Shown here: positions 31,701-43,180 of the stretch, one piece after another
Layout of the letters: each line of letters starts with the position of its first letter
Numbering within the stretch: the first letter of the stretch is position 1
Origin: Austropuccinia psidii
Taxonomy: Eukaryota > Basidiomycota > Pucciniomycetes > Pucciniales > Sphaerophragmiaceae
Reading direction: 5' to 3'
DNA length: 64,000 bases
Assembly: GCA_023105745.1 (NCBI GenBank)
Contig: JALGQZ010000018.1
Span: 17,183,773-17,247,772, forward strand
Position numbers and translations under genes: made by a program
The notes under the pieces: generated by a model
What the model saw: only the letters and a program-made list of their open reading frames with translations
Told to the model about the DNA's origin: nothing
Database searches by the model: none

Positions 31701-32339
31701 GACTGTTCCCCATCTTCTTTTCATATCCACTTTCAATTGATCCCAATCAGCTGTTTCATATCCTGGCATTCCTTCAATATGATAACTGATTTCTTCATCT
31801 TTTGTCCAAAATGCTATTTGTCTTGCAATGTCTCTTCCACTTGCTCCTTCAATTTCTGCAATATTTTCAGCTTTCTTGATGAATCTTTCAATATCCTTTC
31901 CATCAAACCACAAGTTATAGTCCTTTGCTCTGATTTTCACTATTGGAGTAGTGTTTCTTGGACATTCTTGATTTAATGGAGTTGGCATTTGGGAAGAAAT
32001 GTTGACTCTTCTTGGTAAGGTACTTTGTCTTTGTTCTGTATAAGCTGTTGATGTGGCCATGGGTCTAGGAAACGTTGAAGGTTATCCATGCTGCCTGAAT
32101 GATCTTGGAAGGGTGGTCTGTTCCTCAAGTGGACTATTTTGTGGAGTATAACTTGATGATTTATTTTTTCCTTCCTTTTTGATTAGTGCTAGTAATTCTG
32201 CTTGTATTTCTCGCATCTTCTACTGAAGTCTCTCTGTTGAAGACATTTCTTCCTGTCCTTAAACAGTTTCTTCATTAAGGTTTTCTTCCTGGATTTCTTC
32301 AATACTACCAGGTAATTTTGATGATGAAGGTTTATCCAT
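28710..32339 (-). pseudogene. D1 gag-protease with C-terminal extension, in-frame stops only
   Basis: A single minus-strand frame from ATG 32339 (MDKPSSSK) to TGA 28710-28712. The capsid-like part lies at 32060-31362 (RAKDYNLWFDGKDIERF, MPGYETADWDQLK). A knuckle CAYCKEEGNSATRC follows near 31015; its usual His is Asn. A long acidic linker leads to an aspartic protease (ALVDTGAELNIIP) near 30100, then a basic segment (PKPKKKKVRF) and, after the stop at 29160, a tail with LPYITFEDIYG. Stops in frame: TAA 32259-32261, TAG 32220-32222, TAA 32082-32084, TAA 31362-31364, TGA 31119-31121, TAA 29160-29162. No frameshift is needed anywhere. RT does not follow; the next 9.5 kb of D1 is spacer. Confidence 0.8.
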
Positions 32340-32680
32340 TTTTGATTTATTTATTTCTTCCTTTGATTTTGGTGTTGAGTTATTGATTTTATTTCTTTCA
32401 AGGAGATCAAGGAATAATTTCTCTACAACCTTCAAGTCCCTTTTATTGGTAAATTGGAATATTTATTTGATTCCTCCCCTAGTTCTGCTTCTTGCTTTTG
32501 TGGATTATAGTAATGGTCAGAGTGAGTTGATGATTCAGATTCTTGAGATGATGGTTTTGGCTGATTTTGATTATTTGACTCCAGTTTTTGTTATAAAAAA
32601 AGTATTCTTGGAGTAGTTAAGAATTTTGTAATTAATTGTAATTTAATTGATTTTTTTATTGAAGTTGAGGTTTTCTGCCA

Positions 32681-32694
32681 CTGTTGGGACACCA
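32681..32694 (-). promoter_or_regulatory. D1 primer-binding site, tRNA type
   Basis: The minus strand reads TGGTGTCCCAACAG, starting 2 nt after the 5' LTR. TGG matches the CCA end of a tRNA, so D1 uses conventional tRNA priming, unlike B and C. The tRNA species was not assigned. Confidence 0.7.
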
Positions 32695-32696
32695 GA

Positions 32697-34648
32697 TGTG
32701 GGAACTCCTCTTGTGTGGGATTAAAATGAGGCAGTACCTGGAGGGGGAAATCACAGGTAACTAGTTTTGATTTGCTAACAACTCCTGTAACCAAGGGTGG
32801 CAAGGGTGTATTGCCTGCCCCTCCTAGAATACTGAACAAAATCTTCCTTGGAGCTCACAAACCAAAATAAGATTGGTAAGTGGCTTTACAACTGCAGAAG
32901 ACAAAATTAAGCAGTCTCAGATCAGACCTATTCAATAAATAATATGAAAAATAATGTCAGTTATTTTTGGTTAAATTTGAGATTTTAATGAAATACTTGT
33001 CTGTTTAATCTTAATATCTTTTTTTTAGTGAAATTGAGGTGAGTTGTTTCTTATTGGTGATAATTCCTTGGTAGGATGGGTTATTTAAGGCTTTCTGGAA
33101 AATTTAATTGGTGTTGATAAAGTTAATTTTGTCAAGGTATAGTTATAATAGAGTAAAATAATTTTTGAAAGGTTTGTTATTTATTGATTTTTTTTAAGAG
33201 GGATAAATAATAAGATAAAATGGTATTTGTTAAATTTAAGAGGTAACATTCTTTGATATTTAATATTTTTTTCAAAGGGGTAAGTGAATTTTAAATCTTG
33301 ATAAATGGTGTTAATTTTACTAGGTGAAATATTTTAATAGATTAGTAGCCCTAATTTTGGGTACTGGGTAATTTTTATTTTTATTTCAATAATAATAAGA
33401 TTCCACTGAGCTTAGCTACTGGGTAATCTTCAACACTATACTTCCACTGAGCTTAGCTACTGGACATGTGAATTTACTATAATATACTGGACTACCTCCC
33501 AGATGAGGGATGAATTATTCCTGTGCTTGCAATGTGCAGGGGATATAATTTGCATGGGGGGGATTTTGAAATTTGGGGGAGAGAGACCCTCTAGGGGCCC
33601 CTCCATGGGTGCTGTCTTTTTCCACTTTAATTCCTCTTGATTTCATCATGTGACTCTGTTTTTGGTGAGGACCTTTCTTGCATGGGTCAGGTGATTTAAG
33701 GTTTGGTGATAATTTTCTCTCTGCACAGCCTCCATTCATCACATGATTGTATTTTGGTGAACTAATTATGATGTGATATTCTTGAATTTCCCTTGCATAC
33801 ATGAGGTGATTCAATTTTGGCTGGGGATTTTTTGTTGTGCACAGCCTCTTTCCTGTCACATGATATTTTGTTGGTGGATGCAGTATCACATGATGACCTT
33901 GTAATTCCTTTGCATATGTCCTATTTTAGGTTTGGTAGAAGTGGCTGTGTAATTTATGCAGGTGTCATGTTTTTTTTTCTTCTTTTTGAACTTTAAAATG
34001 AGTTCAGGTGATAATTTCTTGCACTGATGAATTTACTGTTATGTATGAGATGATGTGATTTTTGAGTTTGACACATGCTGTGCATAGTCATATGGTTGAG
34101 ATTTAATTAGAATTGTGTACTGCTTGCAGCCTGTTGTAACTAGCTTTGGTTTGCATGAGGTGATGAGTGGTGTAAACAATTATAATTCTGTTTTAAGGTT
34201 TTAAGTGGGGTTACTGAGGATATAAGATAAGGTACTCCTGTGGCTGTGTTGTAAATGACTTGCAGGAATTCCATGGAGTTGAGCTTTGCATCATGTGACT
34301 TTGAATGCAAGTTGGCTGTGTAGCTAATGAATGTGTAATTTTCTTGCTGCATGAGTCCTGTGGCTGTAAGGGGTGTAATTTAAAGGGTGGTCCCTTATTT
34401 TTTGTAACTAGTTTACTATATGTAACTTGATTTTTACATATGCATAATGATATTGACTAATTTATTTAAACACATACACTGCCCTTTGGTGCCTGTGCCA
34501 TGGGTTTATGAGTTAAATCCAGCTTCTTGCTGTAAAATTGACCTTTTGGTGTAAATTTTGAGTGTAAGTCTTCCTGTAGGCTGGATTTACTGCTGTTTTG
34601 GGGTATTATGAGCTTGAGCCTGGTGAAAAACTGGTATGGAATACCACA
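32697..34648 (-). repeat. D1 5' LTR with a 21-bp promoter deletion
   Basis: This 1952-bp repeat is the partner of 3646-5619. Most of the length is near identical; the gag-proximal 250 bp show more substitutions. Near 33593 it lacks 21 bp that hold the TATA box in the 3' LTR. The GTAC target duplication follows at 34649. Confidence 0.92.
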
Positions 34649-37550
34649 GTACAAGTCCTGTAACCCAGTCCATGTTGATGATTTCCCATGGGTGCTTGGT
34701 TCTTCTATGTGTTGAAGCAACCCATACTTCTTCCCATGTTTTCTATTTGCCTTTTGGCATCTTTCACAAGTGTTGATGTATTCACTCAACTCTTGTTCCC
34801 ATTTGGGCCACCAAGCTGTGTTTGCTACCCTCTGCTTGGTTCTGTCCTCACTCAAGTGTCCCATATAGGGGCATTCATGGTATTCTTGTAGGATCAAGGA
34901 TATATGGTTCCTGTCTACTATGGTGAGTGAGCTAGTGTGCTTTTCTCTATGGTAGAGCAAGCCATCTATAAGGAAAAACTTGTTATTTTTATAGTCCCTC
35001 AACCAGGGTTCCTCTAACTGGGATTGCAGTTCTGGGCTCCTGTATTTTTGCTGAAGGCATTGGAACAATATGCCACACTGTTTGTGCATGACATATGTCT
35101 TCACCACTGCATTGAAGAATTCATTATGCAGTTCTGAGGAGCTTATTCCCAGTATGGGGGTTTCCGTTCCTTCTGAATGGGTCTCTCCACTGTTTGGGGT
35201 GCCACTTTCTGGTGCACATTCAGATAATCTGAAGTTTTTCCTCCTATCTATTTCCATGAAATGGATAGGGATCTTGGCTGCTACTTCAGGGTAATAAGCT
35301 GGGTTGCTTTTGACCTTATCCAGTGGCCATCTGCATTGGTATGACTTTTACCCTCTTTGTATATGATGGTCATATTTCCTCTATACTCTTTGATGGCTAT
35401 TTGCCACCTCAACATGTGTATATTGGTAGTCTTCATGTTCAGAAAAGACTTCAAGGCTGTGAAGTCTGTGTAGACTTCAATGACTTCACCCTCCAAATGA
35501 TAGTGGAGTTTCTCTAGAGCCCAGAGTAAGCATAGACATTCAGTCTGGGTTTCCCCATACATTGTTTCTGAATATTTTGGTTGCCTACAAATTTAGCATA
35601 TTACTACCTCTCTTGGTTCACAATCCACAATTTGTTTCTGGTGAAGGGCTGCCCCTAAGCCTTGGCTACATGCTGCATCTATGTATAGCTTGAATGGTAG
35701 TTCAAAGTCTGGTAGGATGAGCATAGGTGCATTTGTGAGTTCATTTTTGATCCTCTCATATGCATCCCTCATTTCCTTGGTAATTTCAAAAACTATATCT
35801 TTTGAACATAACTAATACAGACTACTAGCTATGTGGGAAAAATTTCTGATGTGGTTTCTGTATTAGCTAGCAAACCAAAGGAAAGATTGAATATCTTTGA
35901 TGTTCTTTGTTATTGGCTTTAGAAGTAGTGCTGCTACTTTTTTCTGGTATATGGACAGACTAAGACCTGAGACCTTATTTCCTAGAGCTAGTAGCTATTG
36001 TTGGCCAAAATTGCACTTCTTAAGTTAAATTTTCAGATTAATGGGTGTGCATTTACTTTGCACTCTGTATATGTACTGCACATGATCTTGCCATGTTTCT
36101 GAGTATATAATGATTTAATAAATATATAATACCATCCAGCCTTCCAATATCTCTTCTTGAAATATTGTGCCCATCATCCTTTGGAAGTGTGCTGATGCAT
36201 TTTTGATGCCAAATGGCATCCTTGTGTACTCATATATGCCCATATGGCATATGATTCTGAGTAACTTCATGGAGTTTGGTTTGACTCCATTCTGCTGAAA
36301 ACCTTTCATACAATCCATTTTGGTTATGTATTTGGCTTTTGCCAGTTTGTCTAAGGCATGAGATATCCTAGGAATAAGGTACCTGTCACCTTTTGTGTAC
36401 TTGTTCAGAGCTCTGAAATCTCCACATAGTATACACTTACCATAATTCCAGGTGATAAGTACAGGAGTGGTGATCTCCACTATTTCATTTTGTCCAATCT
36501 TTCTGATGACATCCATGTCTAGGAGGTCAATGATGTGTTTCTCAATTTCCTTGCTAGTCTCCAGACTTTCTGGGTATGGAGGTCTTCTGAGAATGGGTAG
36601 ATAAGGTCTGTCCACATCCAGATATAGGTCTATATCATGGCCTCTAATTTTGCCTAATGGCTCTTCACCAATGGCAAATGCTGGTCTATTATTCGTCAGC
36701 ATATTCAGCAAACTTAGCTTCTATTTACTGGTGAGGGTAGTGCGGAAATGGACCTCTCTGAATTCATTCAGTAGTTCTTCCAGTGGATCCTGGGCAGATA
36801 TTTGGTGTATATCAAGTGAAAATTTCTTTTCCTTGTTGGTACCAATGGTAATGTGCCTGTTTTTACTATTGTAAATATCAATACCATACATCTTCTGGTA
36901 ATCTGTCCCCAGTAAGAACCCTTCAATGCGGGAATCATCAAGCACTACAAACTCTGGGTTGAGTCTGATATTACCCTTCCTGTGGGTTATAATTATCTCT
37001 TTGATAATTGTCCCAATGGAAGTCATCTGCCTTGAAGCACCTTTGAAGTTATTTTCCTTGGTTGGAAAGAGCTTTCTTTCCCAATTTGGGAAGTGGATGT
37101 CCAGATATTTCTAGCCACTATAGAGCAGTGTGCTCCACTGTCAATGATCAATGGGTGTTGAGCATTGTAAATGCAAACAGTCATTTTTGTGGCTTTCCCA
37201 TGTATGTATGCCATTAATTTGGTTGGTATGACCAGGAATGTCTATGCATCCTGCATATGTTTGCACAAGTTTTTATTGGCAGTGTCTTGTGGCATTCCTG
37301 CTTCCAAATGTATTTCTTGGATTTCTAGTGGGGGTTCCTCTTGGTATTCCACTAGAAATTGCTCTCTTGGGTCTTGATCTTCATCAGATTGTTCTCTGAT
37401 GGCATCTCCCATAGAGTCTGATTCAGAATCCTCTGTGGGGGATTTCTCCTCAGGGACTTTCCCAATGGCATAGACTTTCTTCTTTGCCTTTGGACAGTTG
37501 TGGCATAGTGGTCTGTTGAACCACAATTGTGACAAGAATTCTTCTTCTTA
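34649..37550 (-). pseudogene. Element A1 pol, 5' part: protease, RT, RNase H, integrase zinc site
   Basis: Decayed minus-strand pol in several frames. Protease IDSGAHCSIVA is at 37214-37023. RT is at 36711-36115 (MPFGIKNASAHFQ). The RT catalytic box is destroyed: where A2 has YIDD, A1 encodes Tyr-Ile-Tyr followed by TAA at 36115-36117. RNase H remains at 35562-35281 ([29 protein letters not shown]). The integrase zinc site (HECPYMGH and CERC) is at 35257-34653, where D1 cuts in. The rest of the integrase is at 2550-3641. Copy A2 helps to read all parts. Confidence 0.85.
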
Positions 37551-39635
37551 GTCACTTCTGCCACTCTTTCTCTGGGTTTTTCTTTAAACTCTACCCTGAA
37601 AGGTTGTTTCTCTTTGAAACCACTGATTTTATATGGGGAATATTTCCCTATATTTGCTCTTTTCCTTATGTCTTGTAAGGTGTTTTCAATGTTATCTAGG
37701 GTGCAATTATGGTTGCATCTACATTTCATTGCATGCTCTAGTTCTCCTGGCATTTGTGTCAGGAGTTTGTGATTCCTCATCTGAATATTGATTTGTTGAT
37801 CAATGGCTTTAAGTCTTTTAGACTGTCTAAGACACCATTCATATGTATCTTTGTCCACTGAATACTTTTCATTTTCAAATGACATGGTCTTTTGCCATAT
37901 CCAGGTACCATTTCTGTACTTTTGGATGATTTGACTCTTCCACCATGGCCAGTTCCTCCTGCCATGGATTGCTTTCATTTCTGTGTACCAAATACTAGCA
38001 TGTACTTTGAATGCTGTATTGAGTCTAGCAGTAATCCAGTAGTCTGGTATGCTTGGTACATCAATGAAGAGTCCATCAATATAATCAATGAGCTCCTAAT
38101 GGTCATATTCTCCTGTTCCAGATAATTTAGGCCAGATTGAGGCCTCAGGAAGCTGTTTTAAGGCTTTTCTCATAACAAGACATATTATCTCCATCCTGGT
38201 GTTGAGATGGAGATTTTTCCTTATTCACCACAATGGAATCTGATTTGATATCCTCTTGGTGATATACATTATCCATAACATGGCCTTGTGGATGGGGCTT
38301 CATGTTATGGTTGACATTAAACAGTTTGTTTATTTCTTGATCCAGACAATCCCTGTACCTTTTGCTGTGGTCTTGTTCTTCACATACTAGATTCAGTCTT
38401 TTGTTGGTTTCTTCATAGTCTTTGCTCAATTAAGCATGTCCTTCTTGAATAGTTTTAACAATTTTGTCCATGGACGCTGTTAATGCTTTCAGCCTTGCAT
38501 GGATTGCTTCAAGTTCTGCAAACTGCTTTTGAGTTTGCTCATCATATTGGGACATTTGTAACCACAGTGCACCACTGTTCAAGTTACTCTCAGGTGTGAA
38601 AACATTATGTTCAATCTGAGTAGGGGTAATATTCTTATTAATAGGACTACTGATTCTAGAGTTATGTACAACTACTACTGTCACTTGTGAACTTCTTTCA
38701 CCAAATCCAACAGATTTTGGATCATTGGGTCTGACACTCTCTTCCTTTGGTTGAAGGTGGTGTTGTTTTTGCCCATCTATCCTTGTCTTATCCTGCAATC
38801 TTCCTGGGCTTGTGAAGAATGGTGACTCTTGGCCACTGATCTGTTGGTTCCTGAATGGTGTGAAGCCACTGGAGAGCTGGTTTGGTCTACTTCTTGTGAG
38901 CCTGAAGGAATCTGAGTATGCCCTGTCTGGGTCAGTTGTTCTTATGTAGCTTGAATAGTGGTTGATTCTCCCCTCACCTGTTTGCCCCCACCTGCAGGAG
39001 TCTTAATGGCCTGGTGGGATTCCAACCTTTGGTGATTACCATAAGGTATCTGAAGTCTATCTCTTTGAGACAGATCTTCTGGAAAATTGCTCAAAGTTCT
39101 GCCCAGTGGGATTCTAGGTTGAATCTCTTGTTGTCCATGCTCCATTAAAAAACTTCTTTGAGGAGTTGGTGGAGCTGAAGAGCTTGATCCATATCCTTCC
39201 AGTCCTCTGGTTTGAGGTTTCTGTTGAATTGGAATGTAAATGGCAGAGTGGGTATGATTTCCCTGAATGTCTTGCCATCCACCACTGTGTCCAAGGTGTC
39301 CTCTTCCAGGTCTTCTGGCTCTGGACAAGCCTTCTCTGTACTCTGGCTGGTGACTTTGGAAACCAATGTCTCTGAGGTGTACAGGTGACATATCAGTGTT
39401 TGCAAGAAGTCAAAAACTTTATGTTCTCAGGGTATTTACCTTTGACTGTGCCTTGTACAAATTTGTTGTCTGCTGCTTTTGGAAATTTACCTTTAGAGGT
39501 AACAACTGGGTTAATGACTGTATTCTTCCCTGTACAAGTTGTTAAAGTTGGTTTACCTTATATTTATGCAGAGGTTTGTGGTTTTCTATTACTCTGAGTG
39601 GCAATGGGTGTCCACTTTTGAGCTGTTATAAGGCC
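37500..39635 (-). pseudogene. Element A1 gag
   Basis: Fragments of A-family Gag on the minus strand. N-terminal Pro/Gln-rich part at 39391-38942 (GLEGYGSSSSAPPTPQRS); a coiled-coil-like part at 38798-38145; the capsid-like part and basic linker at 37978-37550, ending in the knuckle start CHNCGSTDHYA. Frames are broken several times. Element C cuts A1 at 39640. Confidence 0.75.
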
Positions 39636-39640
39636 TTCAT
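39636..39640. other. Probable target-site duplication of C (TTCAT, cf. TTCCT at 49665)
   Basis: The five bases left of C are TTCAT and those right of it are TTCCT. Four of five match, consistent with an aged 5-bp duplication; the left LTR end next to it is also eroded. Confidence 0.5.
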
Positions 39641-40364
39641 TGTGCCTCTTCTAAGTGAAGAGGGCCTTGCACTCAGTAAACTGGGACTCACTTATGGAGG
39701 GCTCAAGGATATGATAAGAGATGAATACACTTAAGAGTGTAAGAGGATGAATTAATAATAAAATAAATATAAGAAAAGCAGCTACAAAAGAGTAAGAGTA
39801 CAAGAATAAAAGAGCCAACCACAAACAAGTCCAAGTCCACTGTTTCAACCTGTCAGAATGGAAAGAGAAGGCTTAATAAGGATATGGCCACCCAGCTCAT
39901 ACTGTACAGGCAAAGACTAACTTAAGATTAAATAACTATAATACCCAAAATAAGGATAAGAATAATTATGAAATAATAAATAAAAAAAATTAATTAACTG
40001 GGGAAAAGTCCCCAGGGGGAGAAAGAGGGGCTGGTATATGTGACAATCACCAGCCCTGATCCAGAAAGAGAATTTTCATGGGAACAAATGATGATTAAAT
40101 TGAGTCTGGCCAATACAGGTCCTGTACAGCTGTACAGGGCCTGTGCAAGAGGAGTGGTGGTATTGAGTGATCATACAGTTTGTAAATGGTGTATCCAAAC
40201 TGTAAAAGTATTGACAGGCTGTATTGATAAACAAGACTGTATGCATGTTTCAGCAAGGAAGATTGCTGAAACAGAATGTTGATACACACAGTGGATTTGC
40301 TGTTTTGAGGTGTTTGAGTGGGTGTAAGTATGAACTCCCTTACCCCTGATGAGTGGTTGTTACA
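39641..40364 (-). repeat. C 3' LTR
   Basis: 724 bp. Its outer end reads TGTGCCTCTTC where the intact LTR has TGTCACAGGGGCTCTTC, a small terminal deletion. The inner end TGTAACA (minus) abuts the polypurine tract at 40365-40378. Confidence 0.88.
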
Positions 40365-41277
40365 GTATCCCCCTCTTGAAATTGGTGGGCTCCTGAACAC
40401 TATAATACCCTGCCACTTTTGAGTGGCATCTCAATATCCCCACATTTTTTCAAAAAAATTTCTTTTTAATTATCTTTTCCTCTTGAAAATTATCCTGAAA
40501 CTACCCTTTCCTATCTTCCCTGTCAAATTGATTTGAATTCCCCTTTCTTTAGCTTGAGTAAGTTCATCCACTTCAAAATATGCTTCTTTCTTCTTTTGAT
40601 TCAGTCAGTCCTTCCTTTTGGCACATGGCCTTGAGTTGTATCCCAAAATGAATGCCATTGAGCTCTTCTGATTTTAGGCTCTTCCTTTCCTTGACTGCAA
40701 TTGTCTTGGAAACATTCTTCAAGGGGGTCTTGTCCCTAATAACCTTGGAAATGCCTCAATATGTGGTCTGAATCCTTTTTGGCCTTACCATAGCTTTTGG
40801 TTCTTGGCCCTTTCTATGGTGACTTTTGATGAAAATTGAATTTGTGGCCCTTTTGGCATTTTCTAGGTCTTGGGTTAATCTCTTGGCTTAGTGATTTTAT
40901 AGCCTTTCTGGCCTTTCTGGGTTCTTGGGGTCCTACAGTCTGCGGTCCTTGGGGGCTATTGAAGGCCCCCAGGACCAAAAAGACTGCCCTGGGCCAAATT
41001 TTGCTGGGGACCCAGGGGCTCCATGGGACCAAAAAAGTGGCCCATGGCCTGGACCCATTGAGAGGGTCCAGGACTATCAAGATCCTGGCCTCCCCAAAGT
41101 TGCAGGGGAGGTCCTGGGTGATGTATTCAGCCCCAAAGGGGTCTTGAACTATCACCTTGGAGGCTTCAATGAGGGACCATAATTGAGTTATGGCCCCATT
41201 ACCTTGAGGTCATTTTCTTTGAGCTTGAAGTGGACTGATTCTGACATTCTGAATCTTCTGCTTGCATATTCTCAGCC
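40365..41277 (-). promoter_or_regulatory. C polypurine tract and upstream region of its antisense gene
   Basis: The minus-strand tract CAAGAGGGGGATAC (40365-40378) is the same as in B. The next 900 bp are non-coding. At 40944-40976 there is a strong hairpin (GGTCCTTGGGGGC answered by GGCCCCCAGGACC, 12 pairs with one bulge) in a GC-rich island upstream of the antisense ATG at 41278. Confidence 0.6.
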
Positions 41278-42474
41278 ATGAGTTCCAAACTGACTGAACT
41301 CACTGAATCTTCCCCTTCTGCGCCACCACCATCTGTCCTTTGTGGTTCTGGCGTCCTCAGTCAATTGGCTTCACCCTCAATGGCCTCTTCTGGACATTTC
41401 AATGCCTCCCAAACTTATGAAGGTTACAAAGAAGTTGAAATTCTTGATCCTGCTTGTTCTGAATGTTTGGCCAAGGGTAAGGATTGTTTTGAACATTACA
41501 ATCCTAATTCTTCAAAATGTCACTATTGCTACATTGGAAGGGAGCCATGCCGTCAGACTGGAAGACAAGTTTAAAATGTGAGGAGGTATTTATGGAGTAA
41601 GAAAGATGGGCCTTTTGGGAAAGAGTTCCCATTGTCTGAGGTCCCTACTCCTGATGCAACTTCAGGGTATTCTGCTTGTGAGTGAAAAATGTTTCTTTCT
41701 TGAATGGATACTGATATCGTGATTCTTCAGTAACTGGTTCTAGCCAAAGGGATGTGGCCAGATGGACCAATGTTGGGGGGCCCATATACTCCAGTTCAGA
41801 AGTCCCAATCTCTAGGGTCAATAATTAAGGAGTGGTGAAATGAATAAGAAGAATTGCCAATTCCCCACCCAATCCAGATTCTGAAGGTAGTGATTAACTT
41901 GATGTTGAAGGAGATGAGGTGGTTCCCCATTCTGCTAGTCATCCAGTAAATTCTTCCCTCCAGCTAAGAGACCCCAGAGCCATATCATCCATAATACCCC
42001 CAGAAACCTCCAGCCTACTCATGCCATCATACCTACTTCCATTCCTCCTGCCTCACCCAACCCTTCCCACACCAGGCCTGCCTCAAATCAAGCAGTAAGA
42101 CCATCCGCCATTCCACAGCCCAGAAACTCACCCATGGTCACCTCTCAACAACCCCAACCTGGGGCCAGTACCAGTAGAAGAAGGGAAGAACTCTCTCCTT
42201 TGCCATTGCCTGCTGATCAAGTGTTTCAACGCTGTGATTGATGGCCTATCTGATTTAGCAGGGAAGATCAAAATATGGAGAGTGAAAATCAAGATTCTTT
42301 GGCCAGGGTATTCAGGAGGGTTAACAGAAATAGTAGGGAGGTGATCATGTATGCTAATGATAGGACTATTCCAGGGACTGCTTCTGAGGAGATGGCTGCA
42401 AAGTTTGCTTGGAATGAAGATGAGTTGATAAATGACTTCCAGAGAACTTTTGACGGTTTGGGTAGAGATAGCTA
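41278..42474 (+). pseudogene. C antisense gene with intact Cys6 cluster, otherwise decayed
   Basis: Plus-strand gene opposite to C's own coding strand, homologous to 21423-20184 in B. Exon 1 from ATG 41278 encodes a Ser/Thr-rich start and then CSECLAKGKDC plus, ten residues on, CHYCYIGREPC. The spacing C-X2-C-X6-C-X10-C-X2-C-X6-C fits the Zn(II)2Cys6 pattern. TAA at 41572-41574 cuts the frame just after; beyond it the same frame continues with RRYLWSKKDGPFGKEFP up to a predicted intron. The middle is broken (41730-42270). The C-terminal block is clear at 42275-42474 (NRNSREVIMYANDRTIPG). Conservation of the ends in two diverged elements supports a real gene. Confidence 0.65.
41678..41730 (+). 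other. Predicted 53-nt intron in the C antisense gene
   Basis: GTGAGT, ATACTGATAT and TTCAG are in the right order and lie at the same place as the 50-nt intron in B (20975-21024). Confidence 0.6.
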
Positions 42475-43180
42475 GTTTCCTTGTCCTTGTCTGTGTTTGG
42501 TTTGACTTATATCTTCACTCTTATAAAATACTAAAATTGAAAAAATAAATGGAACCTCCCAAAACATGATTTGGGAGGGGATGCTGCTGCTTTTAAAGAA
42601 ATAAAAGAAAACAAAATTATACAAGTAAAGAAAAAGAAAGAAAATGAGAGAAAAAGAGAGTAGAGAAAAAGAACAGAGAAATTCCTGAGGTTTGTCCTTC
42701 TTGTGGTGAGCTTCTTGAATTTGGCCAAGAATTGTCTGGAAGATAAAAAACAAGCATTTGATGCTCACAGAGTGGCCAAGGTGATGTTTTACAAGAAGTA
42801 GAACCCTCAGGGATGCATACCAGGAGATGGAGCTTACTTTCATAACTCCCACTCCCCACCAAGCACCATAAAATGAAACAAATTGCCATAATTGACTTTA
42901 AAGTAATGAATTTTTTGAATAATGATGATAGTAATAAATTGAAATAATAATAAAAGGGAAAATAAAATAAAAGAGAGATTTGGCCATATCTTGATAAGGT
43001 CCAAATCAAAGGGTATTGATGTTGCATGCTTCCTGAATCTGTCCAAAGAATTGACAAGTGCTCACAAAGTGGCCAAGGTGATGCTTACAACAAAATTTGG
43101 GTAGAATACCCCCTTAAATGTGCATGCCAGGAGAGGAGCTTACTTTCATAACCCCTTCTCCCCACCAAGCAGCATAGAGA
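42475..43180 (-). repeat. C region between antisense gene and pol
   Basis: This matches 19447-20183 of B in inverse orientation. It holds an A-rich tract (42595-42680) and the two copies of the GGAACTTACTTTCATAAC-type block (about 42830-42870 and 43136-43170). No gene. Confidence 0.6.

Larger units (their letters stand above)
3646..34648 (-). mobile_element. Element D1: very large Ty3/Gypsy LTR retrotransposon, interrupted by element B
   Basis: Both LTRs (about 1.95 kb, TGTGG...CCACA), a 4-bp target duplication, a tRNA-type primer site, a polypurine tract, a gag-protease frame and a pol frame define one minus-strand element of 31.0 kb. Without the nested element B (10.4 kb) it is about 20.6 kb. 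Order in the sense direction: 5' LTR, gag-protease (32339-28710), two accessory ORFs, a repeat-filled spacer of about 9.5 kb, pol (8829-5668), 3' LTR. The distance between protease and RT is abnormal for the superfamily. Coding frames carry stops but no frameshift that I can see. Confidence 0.88.
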
